Positions 1 through 8,962 of a stretch of 64,000 nt of DNA are shown here, in pieces. This stretch comes from Actinopolyspora mortivallis DSM 44261 (lineage in GTDB: Bacteria; Actinomycetota; Actinomycetes; Mycobacteriales; Pseudonocardiaceae). A program made the translations under genes and the position numbers. The first letter of the stretch is position 1. Each line of letters begins with the position of its first letter. Below the pieces are notes generated by a model. It was given only the letters and a program-made list of their open reading frames with translations, ran no database searches and had not been told where the DNA came from. Where the stretch lies: positions 1,193,655-1,257,654 of the forward strand of contig NZ_KB913024.1 in the NCBI RefSeq assembly GCF_000384035.1, read 5' to 3'.

Positions 1-1215
1 CGCCTCGGCCACCGTTCCCATCCCGGCGGAGAGCCACTCGCCGCTGGGGTGGATCTCGACGGCCCCGTCGACCGTGAGGGGAGTGGCCGCCGGGCCCCCG
101 GCGGGACCGTCCAGCAGACTCCGTGCGGCCCGTTTGGCGGCCTCCACGTCCGGCTGGTCGAAGGGGTTGATGCCGATCAGCCTGCCCGCCAGGGCCGTGG
201 CGAACTCCCAGAGCAGCATCAACCCACCGAGCGGGCCGTGGGTGTTGACCGAGGCGGTGCCGTCGGCCGGGCCGATGGCCACGGGAGTCGCGTCCTGCCC
301 CGCCGTGGCGAAGCCGGGCGCCTCCACGTTCTCCACCGGCACCGGCAGCAGGCCCAGGCCCGACTTGCCGGTGGACTCGGCGATCAGCTGCTCCACCCAG
401 TCGCCGAACCCGACGATGCCGGAGCCGCTGTCGGCGAGAACGACCTTCTCCGCCCCGTTGCCGTGGGCCGCCGCCAGCGCCGCTGCCAGTCGCACGGCGG
501 GGTTGGCGGCGTCGTCGGACCGCAGGTTGGGGAAGGCGGCGGCCGCGTCGTCGAGCAGCGCGGCGACGTCGGCCCCGGCCAACCCGGCCGGAACCAGCCC
601 GAACGCGCTCAGCGCGGAGTAACGGCCACCCACGTTGGGGTCGGCGGTGAACACCCTGCGGTAACCGGCCCGCTCACCCAGCTCCTGCAGGGGGGAACCC
701 GGGTCGGTCACCACGATCATGCGTCGCGCCGGGTCGATGCCCTCCTCGGTGAAGGCCTGTTCGAAGATCCTGCGGTGGCTGTCGGTCTCCACCGTGGTCC
801 CCGACTTGGAGGAGACCACCACCACGGTGCGGTCCAGCTCGCCCTCCAGGGCGTCGGCGACCTGGCCCGGGTCGGTGGTGTCGAGCACGACCAGCTGGGT
901 TCCCGCCGTGGCGGTGATGACCTCGGGGGCCAGCGAGGAGCCGCCCATACCCGCCAGCACCACGCGGCTGAGGCCCTCGTCGTGCAACTCCGCGCGCAGC
1001 GCGTCGATCTCGGCGAGCAGCCCGCGCGAGGTCTCGTGCAGCGTCGTCCACGCCAGGCGCACCGAGGCCTCCGACTCCGCCTCCGGTCCCCAGAGGGTGG
1101 GGTCCCCGGCGGCGAGCTTGCTCGCGGCCCGGTCCTCGACCAGCCGCTGGACCAGGGGCTCGGCCTCCCGTGCCAGCGAAGGATCGGTGATCTCGGCTGA
1201 GGTTTCAGTCGTCAT
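1..1215 (-). CDS. pgi: Glucose-6-phosphate isomerase (partial, C-terminus outside window)
   Basis: Interconverts glucose-6-phosphate and fructose-6-phosphate in the cytoplasm, linking glycolysis with the pentose phosphate genes next door. Reading starts at ATG 1215 and stays open for 405 codons to the window edge, so the C-terminal part is missing. The SIS-fold sugar-phosphate loops are readable: GMGGSSLAPEV around residues 88-98, VVVSSKSGTTVET around 125-137, and later GRYSALSAFGLVPA. This is the divergent actinobacterial Pgi type. It lies downstream of tal and tkt on the same strand, separated from tal by 148 bp holding two hairpins, so it may have its own promoter or depend on read-through. 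No frameshift is seen. Confidence 0.9.
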   Translation of the reverse strand, partial: MTTETSAEITDPSLAREAEPLVQRLVEDRAASKLAAGDPTLWGPEAESEASVRLAWTTLHETSRGLLAEIDALRAELHDEGLSRVVLAGMGGSSLAPEVITATAGTQLVVLDTTDPGQVADALEGELDRTVVVVSSKSGTTVETDSHRRIFEQAFTEEGIDPARRMIVVTDPGSPLQELGERAGYRRVFTADPNVGGRYSALSAFGLVPAGLAGADVAALLDDAAAAFPNLRSDDAANPAVRLAAALAAAHGNGAEKVVLADSGSGIVGFGDWVEQLIAESTGKSGLGLLPVPVENVEAPGFATAGQDATPVAIGPADGTASVNTHGPLGGLMLLWEFATALAGRLIGINPFDQPDVEAAKRAARSLLDGPAGGPAATPLTVDGAVEIHPSGEWLSAGMGTVAEA

Positions 1216-1268
1216 AGGGTTCCTTCGCGTTCGATCGTCACCACGTGACGAAAAGGTGCACACGTTGA

Positions 1269-1306
1269 CAGGCGGCCGCCGGCACCTCCGACCGGGCGGC
1301 CGCCTG
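1269..1306. terminator. Inverted repeat between tal and pgi
   Basis: A perfect 12-bp inverted repeat (1269-1280 with 1295-1306, 14-nt loop) lies in the tal-pgi gap. It could act as a rho-independent-type terminator or an mRNA-stabilising hairpin for the leftward tal transcript. There is no T-run, which is usual for high-GC actinomycetes. Confidence 0.5.
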
Positions 1307-1320
1307 CGTCCGGGCGGGCA

Positions 1321-1354
1321 CCCGTGTGTCGGAGGACCGCCTCCCACACACGGG
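1321..1354. terminator. Hairpin just after tal stop
   Basis: A 15-bp stem with one mismatch (1321-1335 with 1340-1354, 4-nt loop) begins 9 nt past the tal stop on the minus strand. It is the best candidate for the 3' end of the tkt-tal message, backed up by a second hairpin at 1269-1306. Confidence 0.6.
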
Positions 1355-1363
1355 CGCCGCCGG

Positions 1364-2470
1364 TCACCGAGCCTGTTCGAGCTGCTGCGAGACCGTCTGG
1401 AGCAACTCGTTCCAGGACTTCTCGAACTTCTCCACACCCTCGCGTTCGAGGACGGTGTAGACGTCGTCCAGGTCGATGCCCGCCGCCGACAGGGAGTCGA
1501 AGACCTCCTGGGAGGCGGCGGCCGTGCCACGAACCGTGTCACCCACGATGTTGCCGTGGTCGGCCACGGCGTACAACGTGGACTCGGGCATGGTGTTGAC
1601 CGTGTGCGGGGCCACCAGCTCGTCGACGTAGCGCGTGTCGGAGTACTCGGGGTTCTTCACCCCGGTGGAGGCCCACAGCGGACGCTGCCGACGCGCACCG
1701 GCCCGCTCCAGGGACTGCCAGCGCTGCCCGGCGAACACCTCCTCGTAGGCGGCGTAGGCCAGCCGGGCGTTGGCGATGGCGGCCTTGCCGTACAGGTGCT
1801 CGGGGGCGTCGATCGCCTTCAGTCGTTTGTCGATCTCCGAGTCCACACGCGAGACGAAGAACGAGGCCACCGAGAGGATCTGGCTGATGTCGTGGCCGTT
1901 GTCCCGTGCCCGTTCCAGGCCGGAGATGAACGCCTCCATGACCTCCCGGTACCGCTGCACCGAGAAGATCAGCGTCACGTTGACGCTCACCCCCTCGGCG
2001 AGGGTGCGCGTGATGGCGGGAAGTCCCTCCACCGTGGCCGGGATCTTCACGAACATGTTCGGCCGGTCCACGGCCTTGGCCAGTTCCAGTGCCTCGGAGA
2101 CCGTGCCCTCGGTGTCGTGCGCCAGCCGCGGGTCCACCTCGATCGAGATCCGGCCGTCCTCACCGTCGGTGGCCCGGTGGACCTCGCGGAAGACGTCGGC
2201 GGCGTCCCGGATGTCCTTGGTCGTGAGCTCACGGACCGCCTGGTCCACGCTCGCTCCCCGCGCGGCGAGCTCGGAGATCTGCTCCTGGTAGTCCCGCGCG
2301 TCGGACATGGCCCCGGCGAAGATCGTGGGGTTGCTGGTCACCCCGACGAGGTTGTGGTTCGCGATCAGCTCGGCGAGGTTGCCGGAGTTGATCCGCTGCC
2401 TGGACAGGTCGTCCAACCAGATGGCCACCCCGGCGTCGGTGAGAGCCTGTAGGTTGCTGTTACCGCTCAC
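1364..2470 (-). CDS. tal: Transaldolase
   Basis: Transfers a dihydroxyacetone unit from sedoheptulose-7-phosphate to glyceraldehyde-3-phosphate in the non-oxidative pentose phosphate pathway. The 368-residue product has the usual length for the actinobacterial (TalB-like, class II/III) enzymes. Visible motifs are GVTSNPTIF at 43-51, the conserved acidic EVDP at 111-114, and the Schiff-base lysine K142 in MFVKIPAT. Start ATG 2470 lies 47 bp downstream of the tkt stop, so tkt and tal are probably co-transcribed. In many actinobacteria zwf, opcA and pgl follow; here pgi comes next, and the others are not in the window. Confidence 0.95.
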   Translation of the reverse strand: MSGNSNLQALTDAGVAIWLDDLSRQRINSGNLAELIANHNLVGVTSNPTIFAGAMSDARDYQEQISELAARGASVDQAVRELTTKDIRDAADVFREVHRATDGEDGRISIEVDPRLAHDTEGTVSEALELAKAVDRPNMFVKIPATVEGLPAITRTLAEGVSVNVTLIFSVQRYREVMEAFISGLERARDNGHDISQILSVASFFVSRVDSEIDKRLKAIDAPEHLYGKAAIANARLAYAAYEEVFAGQRWQSLERAGARRQRPLWASTGVKNPEYSDTRYVDELVAPHTVNTMPESTLYAVADHGNIVGDTVRGTAAASQEVFDSLSAAGIDLDDVYTVLEREGVEKFEKSWNELLQTVSQQLEQAR

Positions 2471-2517
2471 TGATTACCTCCGTCGTTCGCAGCGGTCGTG
2501 TCGTGGCGTGCGCGGCC

Positions 2518-4614
2518 TCAACCGGAACGCACGCTGTTCAGGCTCCGCCGCGCGGCCGCGACCACGGCTTCGGTCGTGATGCCGAACTTGTCGAACAACG
2601 TCTTGTGGTCGGCCGAGGCGCCGAAGTGCTCCAGCGAGACGATCTCACCGTGGTCACCGGCGAAGCGGTGCCAGGGCTGGGCGATGCCCGCCTCGACGAA
2701 GACCCGGGCGCGCACCGAGGACGGCAGCACCTTCCGGCGGTACTCCTCGTCCTGCGCGTCGAACCACTCCACGCACGGCATCGACACCACACGGGTGGCA
2801 ACGCCCTCGTCTTCCAGAATCTTCCTGGCTTCCACGGCCAACTGCACCTCGGAGCCGGTGGCGGTGAGGACCACCTCCGGGGTACCCGAGGAGGCCTCGG
2901 CCAACACGTAACCGCCCCGGGCGACCCCGGCACGGTCGGTTCCCTCCAGGGTGGGAACTCCCTGACGCGTCAGGGCCAGACCGGCCGGACCCTCGGGCCG
3001 CTCCAGCACCGCCTTCCACGCGGCCGCCGTCTCGTTGGCGTCGGCCGGACGCACCACCGACAGGCCCGGGATGCCGCGCAGGCTGGCCAGATGTTCGACG
3101 GGCTGGTGGGTCGGGCCGTCCTCACCCAGCCCGATCGAGTCGTGTGTCCACACGTAGATGGTGGGCACGCGCATCAGCGCCGCCAGCCGCACGGCGGGCC
3201 GCATGTAGTCGGAGAAGATCAGGAAGGTGCCGCCGTAGGGGCGGGTGCCGCCGTGCAGCGCGATGCCGTTGAGCACCGAACCCATGGCGTGTTCCCGTAC
3301 ACCGAAGTGCAGCGTCCGCCCGTAGGGGTGGGCGGGGAACATGTTCGTGGAGATGCTTTCGGGACCGAAGGAGTCGGCCCCCTTCATCGTGGTGTTGTTG
3401 CTCTCGGCGAGGTCCGCGGAGCCTCCCCAGAGCTCGGGCAGCACGTCCCGGACGGCCGCGAGGACCTCCGCGGAGGCCTTGCGGGTGGCGATCCCCTTCG
3501 CGTCGGGTTCCCAGCTCGGCAGCACCTCGTCCCAGCCGGCGGGCAGCTCACGCGCGTTCATCCGGTCGAGCAGCGCCTTGCGCTCCGGGTTCTCCGCCGC
3601 CCACGAGTCGAAGGCGATCTGCCACTTCTCGTGGTCGGCCCGCCCGCGTTCGGTGACCGCGCGGGTGTGTGCCAGCACCTCCGGGGAGACCTCGAAGCTC
3701 CTCTCCGGGTCGAAGCCGAGGGCCTTCTTGACCTCGGCGACCTCCTCCGCGCCGAGGGCGGCCCCGTGCGCCTTGCCGGTGTTCATCTTGGTGGGCGCCG
3801 GGTAGCCGATGACCGTGCGCAGCACGATCAGGCTCGGCCGGTCCGTCTCGGCACGGGCGGCCTCCAGGGCCTCGAGGAAGCCCTGCACGTCCTCACCGCC
3901 GTGGACGGTGACCACGTGCCAGCCGTAGGCCTCGTACCGCTTCGCGGTGTCCTCGGACAGCGCGATGTGGGTGTCGTCCTCGATGGAGATCTCGTTGGAG
4001 TCGTAGATCACCGTGAGGTTGCCCAGCCGCTGTGTGCCGGCCAACGAGGACGCCTCGGCGGTGACCCCCTCCTCGATGTCCCCGTCGGAGGCGAGCACGT
4101 AGATCTGGTGGTCGAAGACGCTCTGGCCCGGCTCGGCGTCCGGGTCGAACAGTCCGCGCTCACGCCGGGCCGCCATGGCCATGCCGACCGCGTTGGCCAG
4201 TCCCTGGCCGAGCGGGCCGGTGGTGGTCTCCACACCCGTGGTGTGGCCGTACTCCGGGTGGCCCGGGGTGAGCGAGTCCCAGGTGCGCAGTGCCTTGATG
4301 TCGTCCAGCTCCAGCCCGTAGCCGCACAGGTAGAGCTGCAGGTACAGTGTCAGGCTCGAATGGCCGGCGGACAGCACGAAGCGGTCCCGGCCGATCCAGC
4401 CGGCGTCGTTGGGGTCGTGTCGCATCACGCGCTGGAACAGCGTGTACGCGACGGGAGCCAGACTCATGGCGGTGCCGGGGTGGCCACTTCCGCATCTCTC
4501 GACCGCGTCGGCGGCCAGGACGCGGATGGTGTCCACGGCGCGCTGGTCCAGCTCGGTCCAGTCCTCGGGAACTCGTTTGGTGGTCAAACGGGCAAGGTCG
4601 TCTGTGACGGACAC
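2518..4614 (-). CDS. tkt: Transketolase
   Basis: Thiamine-diphosphate enzyme that moves two-carbon units between sugar phosphates. The start chosen is GTG 4614 (698 residues), because homologues begin close to SVTDDLARL; a GGAG sits 9 nt upstream. An in-frame extension to 4902 exists but looks non-coding. Motifs are GSGHPGTAMS at 42-51, the TPP/Mg loop SDGDIEEG at 177-184 with N207, and GHPEYGHTTGVETTTGPLGQG at about 118-138. A C-terminal transketolase domain is present with REHAMG for the catalytic glutamate. It heads a tkt-tal unit. The divergent gap 4615-4958 should contain its promoter. Confidence 0.95.
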   Translation of the reverse strand: MSVTDDLARLTTKRVPEDWTELDQRAVDTIRVLAADAVERCGSGHPGTAMSLAPVAYTLFQRVMRHDPNDAGWIGRDRFVLSAGHSSLTLYLQLYLCGYGLELDDIKALRTWDSLTPGHPEYGHTTGVETTTGPLGQGLANAVGMAMAARRERGLFDPDAEPGQSVFDHQIYVLASDGDIEEGVTAEASSLAGTQRLGNLTVIYDSNEISIEDDTHIALSEDTAKRYEAYGWHVVTVHGGEDVQGFLEALEAARAETDRPSLIVLRTVIGYPAPTKMNTGKAHGAALGAEEVAEVKKALGFDPERSFEVSPEVLAHTRAVTERGRADHEKWQIAFDSWAAENPERKALLDRMNARELPAGWDEVLPSWEPDAKGIATRKASAEVLAAVRDVLPELWGGSADLAESNNTTMKGADSFGPESISTNMFPAHPYGRTLHFGVREHAMGSVLNGIALHGGTRPYGGTFLIFSDYMRPAVRLAALMRVPTIYVWTHDSIGLGEDGPTHQPVEHLASLRGIPGLSVVRPADANETAAAWKAVLERPEGPAGLALTRQGVPTLEGTDRAGVARGGYVLAEASSGTPEVVLTATGSEVQLAVEARKILEDEGVATRVVSMPCVEWFDAQDEEYRRKVLPSSVRARVFVEAGIAQPWHRFAGDHGEIVSLEHFGASADHKTLFDKFGITTEAVVAAARRSLNSVRSG

Positions 4615-4958
4615 TCCTCGCGGCTCCAGTTTCCCTCGTGCGGTGAATTCGGTCGAACTTGACCGATTCGTTCCGCTGTTATCCCTCGTCCAACGTGCAG
4701 CGTAGTCCTGTTGGAGGGCCGCTGTCGCGACCCGTCCGCCTCGGATGGCGCGGCGGGGGCTCGGTGTGAGGGATGCCACTTCCGAGTGAATGCTGTCGGT
4801 GTCCGTCGCAAAACCCTTCGTGTTCGACGGTTCGGGATGCGGACCGTTGCGCCGGGGGGTTTGCCACCGAGCGGGAAAGGATGATCCGGTAACACCGGAC
4901 ATGGGGGAGATGGTCCCGCCGGAGGAGGAAGCGGGACCTGAACGACAGGGGGGTCAAC
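4615..4958. other. Divergent intergenic region tkt / membrane protein
   Basis: This 344-bp stretch has no convincing gene. It must hold the leftward promoter of tkt and the rightward promoter of the membrane protein at 4959. On the plus strand a possible -35-like TTGCCA near 4861 precedes a GGTAAC near 4890, but I could not assign a convincing promoter pair. No repeat or strong hairpin was noticed. Confidence 0.35.
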
Positions 4959-5948
4959 GTGACCGGAGTACTCAGTCGTGAACAGCGCGCCGCGCTCCAC
5001 CGGCTGGTCGAGTCCGGAACACTCACCGAGGAACAGGCACACGCCGCGCTGGAGGCCGTCGAGGGACCTGCGCGGCACCGGTCCACCCCACGGTCGCGGG
5101 GGGTGCTGGTGGAGCTGGCGGGCTACCTCGGGGCCGTGCTGGTGTTCACCGGTGGCTGGATCCTCGTGGCGGAAACCTTCGAGGCTCTCGCCCGGCAGCT
5201 GCGCGTCGGGATTCTGGTGGCGACGACCGTGCTGCTGTGCGTGGTGGGGATCTATCTGGGCGGAGGATCCCGGCAGCTGCGCGAACACCCCGGCGTGCGG
5301 GGCAGGGTCACCGCGGTGCTCTTCGTGCTGACCGCGCTCACCGGTGCGTGCGCGGTCGGGGTCGCCCTTCCGGAGAGCCCGACCATGCTGCCGGCGGTGC
5401 TCACGGGTCTCGTGCTCGCCCTGGGCGGCTACCTGGTGTTGCCCACCGTTCCGGGGCTGCTGGCCGTGACCGTGGCCGCGGTGTACACGGTGGGAGCGCT
5501 CTCCGATCTGCCGCACCTGCTCGGCGCGCCACCCACGTTCCCGCTCGGATCGGCCGAGATCACCGCCGCCGGTCTGCTGGTGCTGGGGGCCACCTGGTCG
5601 CTGCTGGCCCTGAACGGCGGGTTCGTCGTTCCTCGGCTCGCGTTGGTGCTCGGGGTGGGCCTGTCCCTGGTCGGGGCGCACTGGCCCTTCTGGAACGGGA
5701 GTTGGTGGACGGACCTGGTGGCCTTCGCGGTGGCGGCTCTGCTGCTGCTCGGATTCCTGCTGCGCAGGGAGGTGGTGCTGCTCACCGGAGGACTGGTCGC
5801 TGTGGTGCTCGCCGTGGCTCGGATCGTCCCACGACTGTTCGACAACGCGATCACCGTGGGACTGTTCGTCCTGATGATCGGGATGGTGCTGCTGATCTTC
5901 GGGGCTCTCGGGCTGCGCTACGCCTCGGTCGACGGGAAGATCGACTAG
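4959..5948 (+). CDS. DUF2157-like multi-pass membrane protein
   Basis: The product has 329 residues from GTG 4959, with a G-rich ribosome-binding stretch (ACAGGGGGG) 5-9 nt upstream. The first about 45 residues are hydrophilic, with a short helical segment LVESGTLTEEQAHAAL typical of the N-terminus of DUF2157-type proteins. Then come about nine or ten hydrophobic segments from residue 48 onward (ELAGYLGAVLVFTGGWIL, VGILVATTVLLCVVGIYL and so on). Function is unknown; an integral role in the cytoplasmic membrane is all that can be inferred. It stands alone, convergent with the dedA-like gene 40 bp downstream. The family assignment rests on the topology plus the N-terminal motif. Confidence 0.6.
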   Translation: MTGVLSREQRAALHRLVESGTLTEEQAHAALEAVEGPARHRSTPRSRGVLVELAGYLGAVLVFTGGWILVAETFEALARQLRVGILVATTVLLCVVGIYLGGGSRQLREHPGVRGRVTAVLFVLTALTGACAVGVALPESPTMLPAVLTGLVLALGGYLVLPTVPGLLAVTVAAVYTVGALSDLPHLLGAPPTFPLGSAEITAAGLLVLGATWSLLALNGGFVVPRLALVLGVGLSLVGAHWPFWNGSWWTDLVAFAVAALLLLGFLLRREVVLLTGGLVAVVLAVARIVPRLFDNAITVGLFVLMIGMVLLIFGALGLRYASVDGKID

Positions 5949-5988
5949 TGGATTCCACCGGATTTCCGGTTTCCTCGTGAGCCGAGGA

Positions 5989-6684
5989 TCACGACGGATC
6001 CTTTTCGGCCGGAATGTCGGCCGTTTCCTCCCCGGCGGTCGGGGATTCCTGATCCGTGGTGCTTTTTCCGCGATCTGCCGTTCTTCTCCGGCGTATCACG
6101 TACACCGCTCCTCCAACGAGCACGAGCGCTCCCAGGGCCGCCCAGCTCGCCCTGCCGAGGAGGCTCTCGACGCGTTCCAGGGAGGCCCGTGCCAGTGCTC
6201 CGGTGCCGACGTAGACGGTCGACCACAGGGCCGCCGCGCACAGGGAGGCGGGCAGGAACCGGTTGTAGCGCACCCCGGAGACCCCGGCTGCGGCGGGGGC
6301 GAAGGTACGTACCACGGGAACCAGCCTGGTGACGAAGATGGCCCTCGCCCCGTGCCGGTCCAGGGCCGCCATGGCCTGGTCCCAGCGCTGTACTCCCATG
6401 CGCCGCACCATCGAGGTGAAGCGCAGCGCGGGCCCGTACCTCCGTCCCAGCAGGTAACCGATGTGGTCGCCAGCGGATCCGGTGAGCGTCACCACCAGCA
6501 GCAGACCGGCGAGCAGGGCACGACTGTCCGCGGCGGCGCTGGAAAACAGCACCATGGTCTCGCCGGGAAGGACCATGCCGACCCCGAGCCCCGACTCCGC
6601 GAACGCCATGGCTCCGGCCACGACGAGGAGCAGCCCGGCGGGAAGGGCCGAGAGCGTGTCCAACGCGTCGGAGAACAACGACAT
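5989..6684 (-). CDS. DedA family membrane protein
   Basis: Undecaprenyl-phosphate/phospholipid flippase-like family. The start chosen is ATG 6684 (231 residues), because AGGAG sits 8 nt upstream; an upstream in-frame extension lacks coding character. Family hallmarks are the acidic FAESGLGVGMVLPGET region at about 28-43, GDHIGYLLGRRYG at about 72-84, and the basic FVTRLVPVVRTFAPAAAGVSG region at about 115-135. The C-terminal 35 residues are hydrophilic with many D/E/T. Four to five membrane segments are expected. Known DedA proteins need the conserved Glu and Arg residues seen here for proton-motive-force-dependent lipid transport. The substrate of this copy is not knowable from sequence. Confidence 0.85.
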   Translation of the reverse strand: MSLFSDALDTLSALPAGLLLVVAGAMAFAESGLGVGMVLPGETMVLFSSAAADSRALLAGLLLVVTLTGSAGDHIGYLLGRRYGPALRFTSMVRRMGVQRWDQAMAALDRHGARAIFVTRLVPVVRTFAPAAAGVSGVRYNRFLPASLCAAALWSTVYVGTGALARASLERVESLLGRASWAALGALVLVGGAVYVIRRRRTADRGKSTTDQESPTAGEETADIPAEKDPS

Positions 6685-7121
6685 GCGGTCTGCTCCTGAA
6701 ACAGCGATCGTCGCGGGCGTAAAAGCGTTCCCCGCGATCATACACAGTCGTGCCTGTGGTTCACGGGATCGTTCGTGATCGCCAACCCGGAAAGGGAGAG
6801 GACGAAACAGTGCCGTCTCACTCGGAAATCGGTACCGTCCGAGTCCCTCGGAAATCGTGGCGTGACGGCGGAAATGATCGTGATTTTTCGGGCGCTGTGA
6901 ATTCTTCCTCTGTTCTCCCGGTTCCGCTCCGGGGTCTCCGGGCACGCGTGGGTGGCTGCCGTGACCGTGCGGTACCAGTCCCCGCCAGCTCCCGCCGCGA
7001 GCTTCAGGGTGATCCTTCTCGCACCCCTGCTACGCCGGTTGTTCACATCGGAATTACGCACACGCAAAACCAGTGCGGTTGACTGGAGGTGTCGTCGACA
7101 CCGAACCGGGAAGGGGAAACG
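6685..7121. other. Gene-free region between dedA-like gene and truncated hemoglobin
   Basis: 437 bp, somewhat poorer in GC than its surroundings (for example GAAATGATCGTGATTTTTCGG near 6870). It must carry the divergent promoters of the DedA gene and glbN. Open frames here lack coding character, and no strong hairpin, repeat or tRNA was found. Confidence 0.3.
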
Positions 7122-7490
7122 ATGAGCACCACTCTCGAACGGCTGGGAGGGGAACGTACCGTGAGCGCCGTGGTGACCCGCTTCTACGCCAAGGCCCTGG
7201 CCGATCCGCGCCTGGCCGGGTACTTCCACGGCACGAACATCGAACTGCTGCGACGTCACCAGACCGAACTGTTCGTGGCCGCGCTCACGGGGGACACCTC
7301 GAGGCGGGAACCAGCGGAACCGGACGACTCCCTTCCGGGCATCCACCACGACGAGTACGACCTGGTGATCGGTTACCTGGCCGACGCGCTGCGGGAGAGC
7401 TCGGTGGAGGAGGACCTGCTGTCCGGGGTGCTGTTCGTGCTCGCCCCGCTGGCCAGGGACGTGACCACCGTTCCCGCCGTTCCCGGCTGA
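7122..7490 (+). CDS. glbN: Truncated hemoglobin, group I (GlbN-like)
   Basis: Small heme protein, 122 residues from ATG 7122, with AAGGGGAAAC as ribosome-binding site. GlbN proteins bind O2 and NO; the mycobacterial group I protein acts as an NO dioxygenase. Readable features are FY at 21-22 (B9/B10, Tyr in the distal pocket), LRRHQTEL at 43-50 (E helix), and HH at 75-76 with the proximal F8 histidine in the family pattern H-x-D/E-Y-D-L-V. It stands alone, 7 bp from the stop of the convergent quinone oxidoreductase. An NO/O2-protection role is family knowledge, not shown by context. Confidence 0.85.
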   Translation: MSTTLERLGGERTVSAVVTRFYAKALADPRLAGYFHGTNIELLRRHQTELFVAALTGDTSRREPAEPDDSLPGIHHDEYDLVIGYLADALRESSVEEDLLSGVLFVLAPLARDVTTVPAVPG

Positions 7491-7497
7491 GCGGTGG

Positions 7498-8466
7498 TCA
7501 GGGGCGCAGCAGCAGTTTGCCCGTGGTGCGCCTTCCCTCCAGGTCCTCGTGGGCCCGGGCCGCCTCGGAGAGCCGGTAGCTTCCTCCGGTCCGGATCCGC
7601 AGCCGCTGCCGCGTGATCGCCTCGAACAGCTCCCCGGTGCGCCATTCCAGCTCGGCCCGGTCCGCCAGGTGATGCGCCAGGGTGGGCCTGGTCAGGAACA
7701 GCGAACCCGCCGAGTTCAGCCGTTGGGGGTCGAAAGGCGGCACCGGCCCGCTGGCCGCCCCGAACAGCGCCAGGGTTCCGCGTGGGCGCAGACAGGACAG
7801 GCTCGCCTCGAAGGTGTCCCTGCCCACCCCGTCGTAGACCACGTGCACTCCCGATCCCTCGGTGGCCGCACGCACTCCTTCCACGACGTCCCGCTCGGTG
7901 TAGCGGATGATCTCGGTGGCACCGGCCTGTCGGGCCAGGCGCTCCTTCTCCGGCGTGGAGACCGTGCCGACCACGGTGCCGCCCCGGGCGGTGATCCACT
8001 GGGTCAACAGCAGCCCCATCCCACCCGCGGCGGCGTGCACCAGTGCCACCGTGCCCGGACCCACCGGATGGGTGGAGGTGACCAGGTAGTGGGCGGTCAG
8101 CCCCTGCAACATCGCGGCCGCCGCCGTGGTGCTGTCCAGCTCCGCCGGAAGTCTCACGGCCCGCTCGGCGGGAAGCGCGACCCGTTCGGCGTAGCTTCCC
8201 GGAACCTGGGGCCAGGCCACCCGGTCCCCCACCTCGAAGCCCGTCACGGCGGAACCCACCTCGGTGACGGTGCCCGCCCCCTCGGACCCGGGCACGCAGG
8301 GCAGCGACACCGGGTACTGGCCGCTGCGCTGGTAGGTGTCGATGAAGTTCACCCCGCAGGCGGTGACCTCGACCAGCAGGTCGCGCGGGCCGACGCTCGG
8401 GTCGGCGACCTCCTCGTAGCGCAGCACCTCGGGGCCACCGTGTTCCACCATCCGGACGGCGCGCAT
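7498..8466 (-). CDS. qor: NADPH:quinone oxidoreductase (zeta-crystallin type)
   Basis: MDR-superfamily enzyme reducing quinones with NADPH. 322 residues from ATG 8466; AGGAGG lies 6 nt upstream, which fixes the start. Motifs are the Qor signature GVNFIDTYQRSG at 38-49, PGSEGAGTV at 59-67, and the NADPH-binding HAAAGGMG at 144-151. No zinc-ligand pattern is present, as expected for Qor. It is the counterpart of M. tuberculosis Rv1454c, sitting near ctaA in both genomes. The next gene rightward is divergent, 174 bp away. Confidence 0.9.
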   Translation of the reverse strand: MRAVRMVEHGGPEVLRYEEVADPSVGPRDLLVEVTACGVNFIDTYQRSGQYPVSLPCVPGSEGAGTVTEVGSAVTGFEVGDRVAWPQVPGSYAERVALPAERAVRLPAELDSTTAAAAMLQGLTAHYLVTSTHPVGPGTVALVHAAAGGMGLLLTQWITARGGTVVGTVSTPEKERLARQAGATEIIRYTERDVVEGVRAATEGSGVHVVYDGVGRDTFEASLSCLRPRGTLALFGAASGPVPPFDPQRLNSAGSLFLTRPTLAHHLADRAELEWRTGELFEAITRQRLRIRTGGSYRLSEAARAHEDLEGRRTTGKLLLRP

Positions 8467-8628
8467 CCGAAACCTCCTGGTTCGACTGCCTGCTCGGGCG
8501 CGCGGACATGCGCGGGATCCGATCATGCCACGTCCGTGGCGTGGGACGTCGACGGTCGGTGCCGGCGCGGTATCGATACACCGGGAGGCACGGACCACGT
8601 CCCCGCCCCACGCGTCGGGACAGCGTCC

Positions 8629-8634
8629 TAGGAT
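8629..8634 (+). promoter_or_regulatory. TAGGAT -10 box, leaderless start for 8641 gene
   Basis: TAGGAT lies 6 nt before GTG 8641, so transcription is expected to begin at or next to the start codon. No Shine-Dalgarno sequence is present. One of a set of such boxes in this window. Confidence 0.5.
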
Positions 8635-8640
8635 CGCCCC

Positions 8641-8958
8641 GTGACGACGCAGCGGAACAGCGAGACCAAACAGGAGCCCCCGCGTAGGTCCGTGGAGGCG
8701 GCACGGCGTTTCGTGCGCCGACACGGCGGCTCCGCCCGGGCCGTGGTGGAGAACCTGGGGCGGGGTGGCGCCCGGATCGTGCTGATCGGCGAGGACGGCT
8801 CGCTCGGCGACGTCATGGTCGCCGACCCGGCCACTGGCGAGGCCGTGGTGGAGGCCGTGGACGGCCTGGAAGGCGGTGAGTGGGACTCCGAGACCGCCGC
8901 CGCGCTGACCATCGGCCCCGAGCACCGCCGGCGTATGGCCGGTCCGCGCGCCCGGTGA
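8641..8958 (+). CDS. Small conserved actinobacterial protein of unknown function
   Basis: 105 residues from GTG 8641, apparently leaderless (TAGGAT 6 nt upstream). The N-terminal 35 residues are basic and polar. The middle reads as a compact alpha/beta segment (ARAVVENLGRGGARIVLIGEDGSLGDVMV), followed by an acidic stretch and a basic tail. I do not recognise the family. It ends 4 bp before the ATP-grasp gene, so the two are almost certainly one operon, and a role beside that enzyme is plausible but unproven. Confidence 0.6.
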   Translation: MTTQRNSETKQEPPRRSVEAARRFVRRHGGSARAVVENLGRGGARIVLIGEDGSLGDVMVADPATGEAVVEAVDGLEGGEWDSETAAALTIGPEHRRRMAGPRAR

Positions 8959-8962
8959 GGCG

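Noticed and set aside
2503-4662. Long open frame on the plus strand opposite tkt.
   Set aside because: Its translation is Gly/Arg/Val-rich with no motif; it mirrors the high-GC codon bias of the real minus-strand gene.
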